This document shows, one piece after another, positions 5,584-5,826 of a stretch of 5,826 bases of DNA (the stretch's first letter is position 1; every line of letters starts with the position of its first letter). The notes beneath the pieces were generated by a model. It did no database searches. It was not told where the DNA came from and saw nothing but the letters and a program-made list of their open reading frames with translations. The DNA is from Chlamydiota bacterium. GTDB lineage: Bacteria > Auribacterota > UBA3054 > B51-G9. The translations under genes and the position numbers were made by a program. The DNA lies in the NCBI GenBank assembly GCA_003648225.1, contig QMOL01000204.1, positions 1 to 5,826 on the forward strand. The letters run 5' to 3'.

Positions 5584-5733
5584 ATGAAAAATAATAATGA
5601 AATTCATGCACCTTGGTACGCGTTAGTATTCTCAATGATTGCGATTACAGCGTTTATAATTTTTGCTTTTTCGAGTCCGCTTGAAACTTCAGCAGACCAA
5701 TCGTATAAAACAGAAAATAAACAGGAGAAATAA
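5584..5733 (+). CDS. Small single-span membrane protein, unknown function (49 aa)
   Basis: I do not recognise this protein. It begins MKNNNEIHAPWYALVFSMIA and has a hydrophobic segment at about residues 11-30 (rich in Ala, Ile, Phe, Val), long enough to cross the membrane. A short charged C-terminal tail (about 31-49) ends NKQEK. There is no lipobox or other signal-peptide cleavage site that I can see. The stop TAA is 1 nt before the TTG start of uppP, and the uppP Shine-Dalgarno lies inside its last codons, which argues that it is a real, coupled gene. Against it: no clear Shine-Dalgarno precedes its ATG, and 49 codons can be open by chance. A small membrane protein is also found just upstream of uppP in many Bacteroidetes (DUF3098, from memory), but I see no sequence likeness to it. 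Confidence 0.62.
   Translation: MKNNNEIHAPWYALVFSMIAITAFIIFAFSSPLETSADQSYKTENKQEK
5723..5728 (+). promoter_or_regulatory. Shine-Dalgarno deciding the TTG start of uppP
   Basis: AGGAGA ends 6 nt before TTG at 5735, the normal spacing. The alternative in-frame ATG at 5750 is 21 nt from it, too far. The site overlaps the final codons of the small membrane protein gene. Confidence 0.8.
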
Positions 5734-5734
5734 A

Positions 5735-5826
5735 TTGACTGATTTAACAATGTTAGACGCTGTTATTGTTGGCGCGGTACAGGGATTGACCGAATTTTTA
5801 CCTGTTTCAAGTTCCGGTCACCTGGT
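5735..5826 (+). CDS. uppP: Undecaprenyl-diphosphatase UppP (BacA), N-terminal part only
   Basis: Thirty complete codons are present before the right edge. The integral membrane enzyme removes one phosphate from undecaprenyl pyrophosphate to recycle the lipid carrier of cell-wall synthesis, and in many bacteria contributes to bacitracin resistance. The visible part contains the family signature VGAVQGLTEFLPVSSSGHL (12-30), whose Glu and the Ser-rich stretch with His belong to the active site. TTG is chosen as start because of the Shine-Dalgarno 6 nt upstream; ATG at codon 6 is the alternative. It follows the small membrane protein gene by 1 nt. Whether it shares a transcript with the aminotransferase, across the repeat-filled gap, is not clear. 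Confidence 0.95.
   Translation, partial: MTDLTMLDAVIVGAVQGLTEFLPVSSSGHL

Noticed and set aside
5396..5635. Minus-strand open frame of 79 codons across the repeat-filled gap
   Set aside because: It overlaps the end of the aminotransferase, two repeat types and the start of the small membrane gene, and its protein resembles nothing. The AAGGAGGA strings in it belong to the tandem repeats and precede no plausible start at proper spacing.
5750..5752. ATG as start of uppP
   Set aside because: It is 21 nt from the Shine-Dalgarno, while the in-frame TTG at 5735 is correctly spaced.

Overview
This is a bacterial chromosomal window of moderate to low GC, with AT-rich spacers. It holds eight genes in two divergent transcription units. 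The recognisable proteins are ordinary bacterial families: type I peptide deformylase, histidinol dehydrogenase, UppP, and an Lrp/AsnC regulator paired with an aminotransferase. No gene is diagnostic of a phylum. A formylmethionine-processing enzyme and an undecaprenyl-pyrophosphate phosphatase place it in Bacteria with a peptidoglycan-type lipid carrier cycle. I cannot name the lineage from sequence alone. There is no sign of phage, plasmid, transposase, CRISPR, tRNA or rRNA.

Leftward unit (minus strand, 3612 down to 1): hisD, a 107-nt gap carrying a GC-rich repeat, def (peptide deformylase), then 2 nt later an 8-oxoguanine-deaminase-type amidohydrolase. After 24 nt comes the 5' part of a FAD-binding subunit of a molybdenum hydroxylase (xanthine-dehydrogenase/CoxM type), which runs off the left edge. 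The last two genes suggest oxidised-purine or related N-heterocycle catabolism. Their linkage to histidine biosynthesis and N-terminal protein processing is unusual.

Intergenic control region (3613-3792): two sigma70-like promoters point outward. The rightward one is close to consensus (TTGACG, 17 nt, TATAAT). The leftward one (TTGAAA, 17 nt, TATAAG) is overlapped at its -35 by a tandem pair of small palindromes that looks like an operator.

Rightward unit (plus strand, 3793 to 5826): an Lrp/AsnC-family regulator and a class I/II PLP aminotransferase, 4 nt apart, resembling the Bacillus yugG-yugH pair. A 134-nt gap follows, packed with repeats: a second copy of the GC-rich element and two tandem 29-bp repeats. 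Then come a 49-codon ORF for a predicted single-span membrane protein and, 1 nt later, the start of uppP (TTG start), which runs off the right edge.

No clearly new system is visible. The observations most worth checking are the intergenic repeat family with flanking direct repeats, the tandem palindromes at the hisD promoter, a Gln-to-Trp change at a presumed NAD-contact position in HisD, and the small membrane protein coupled to uppP.
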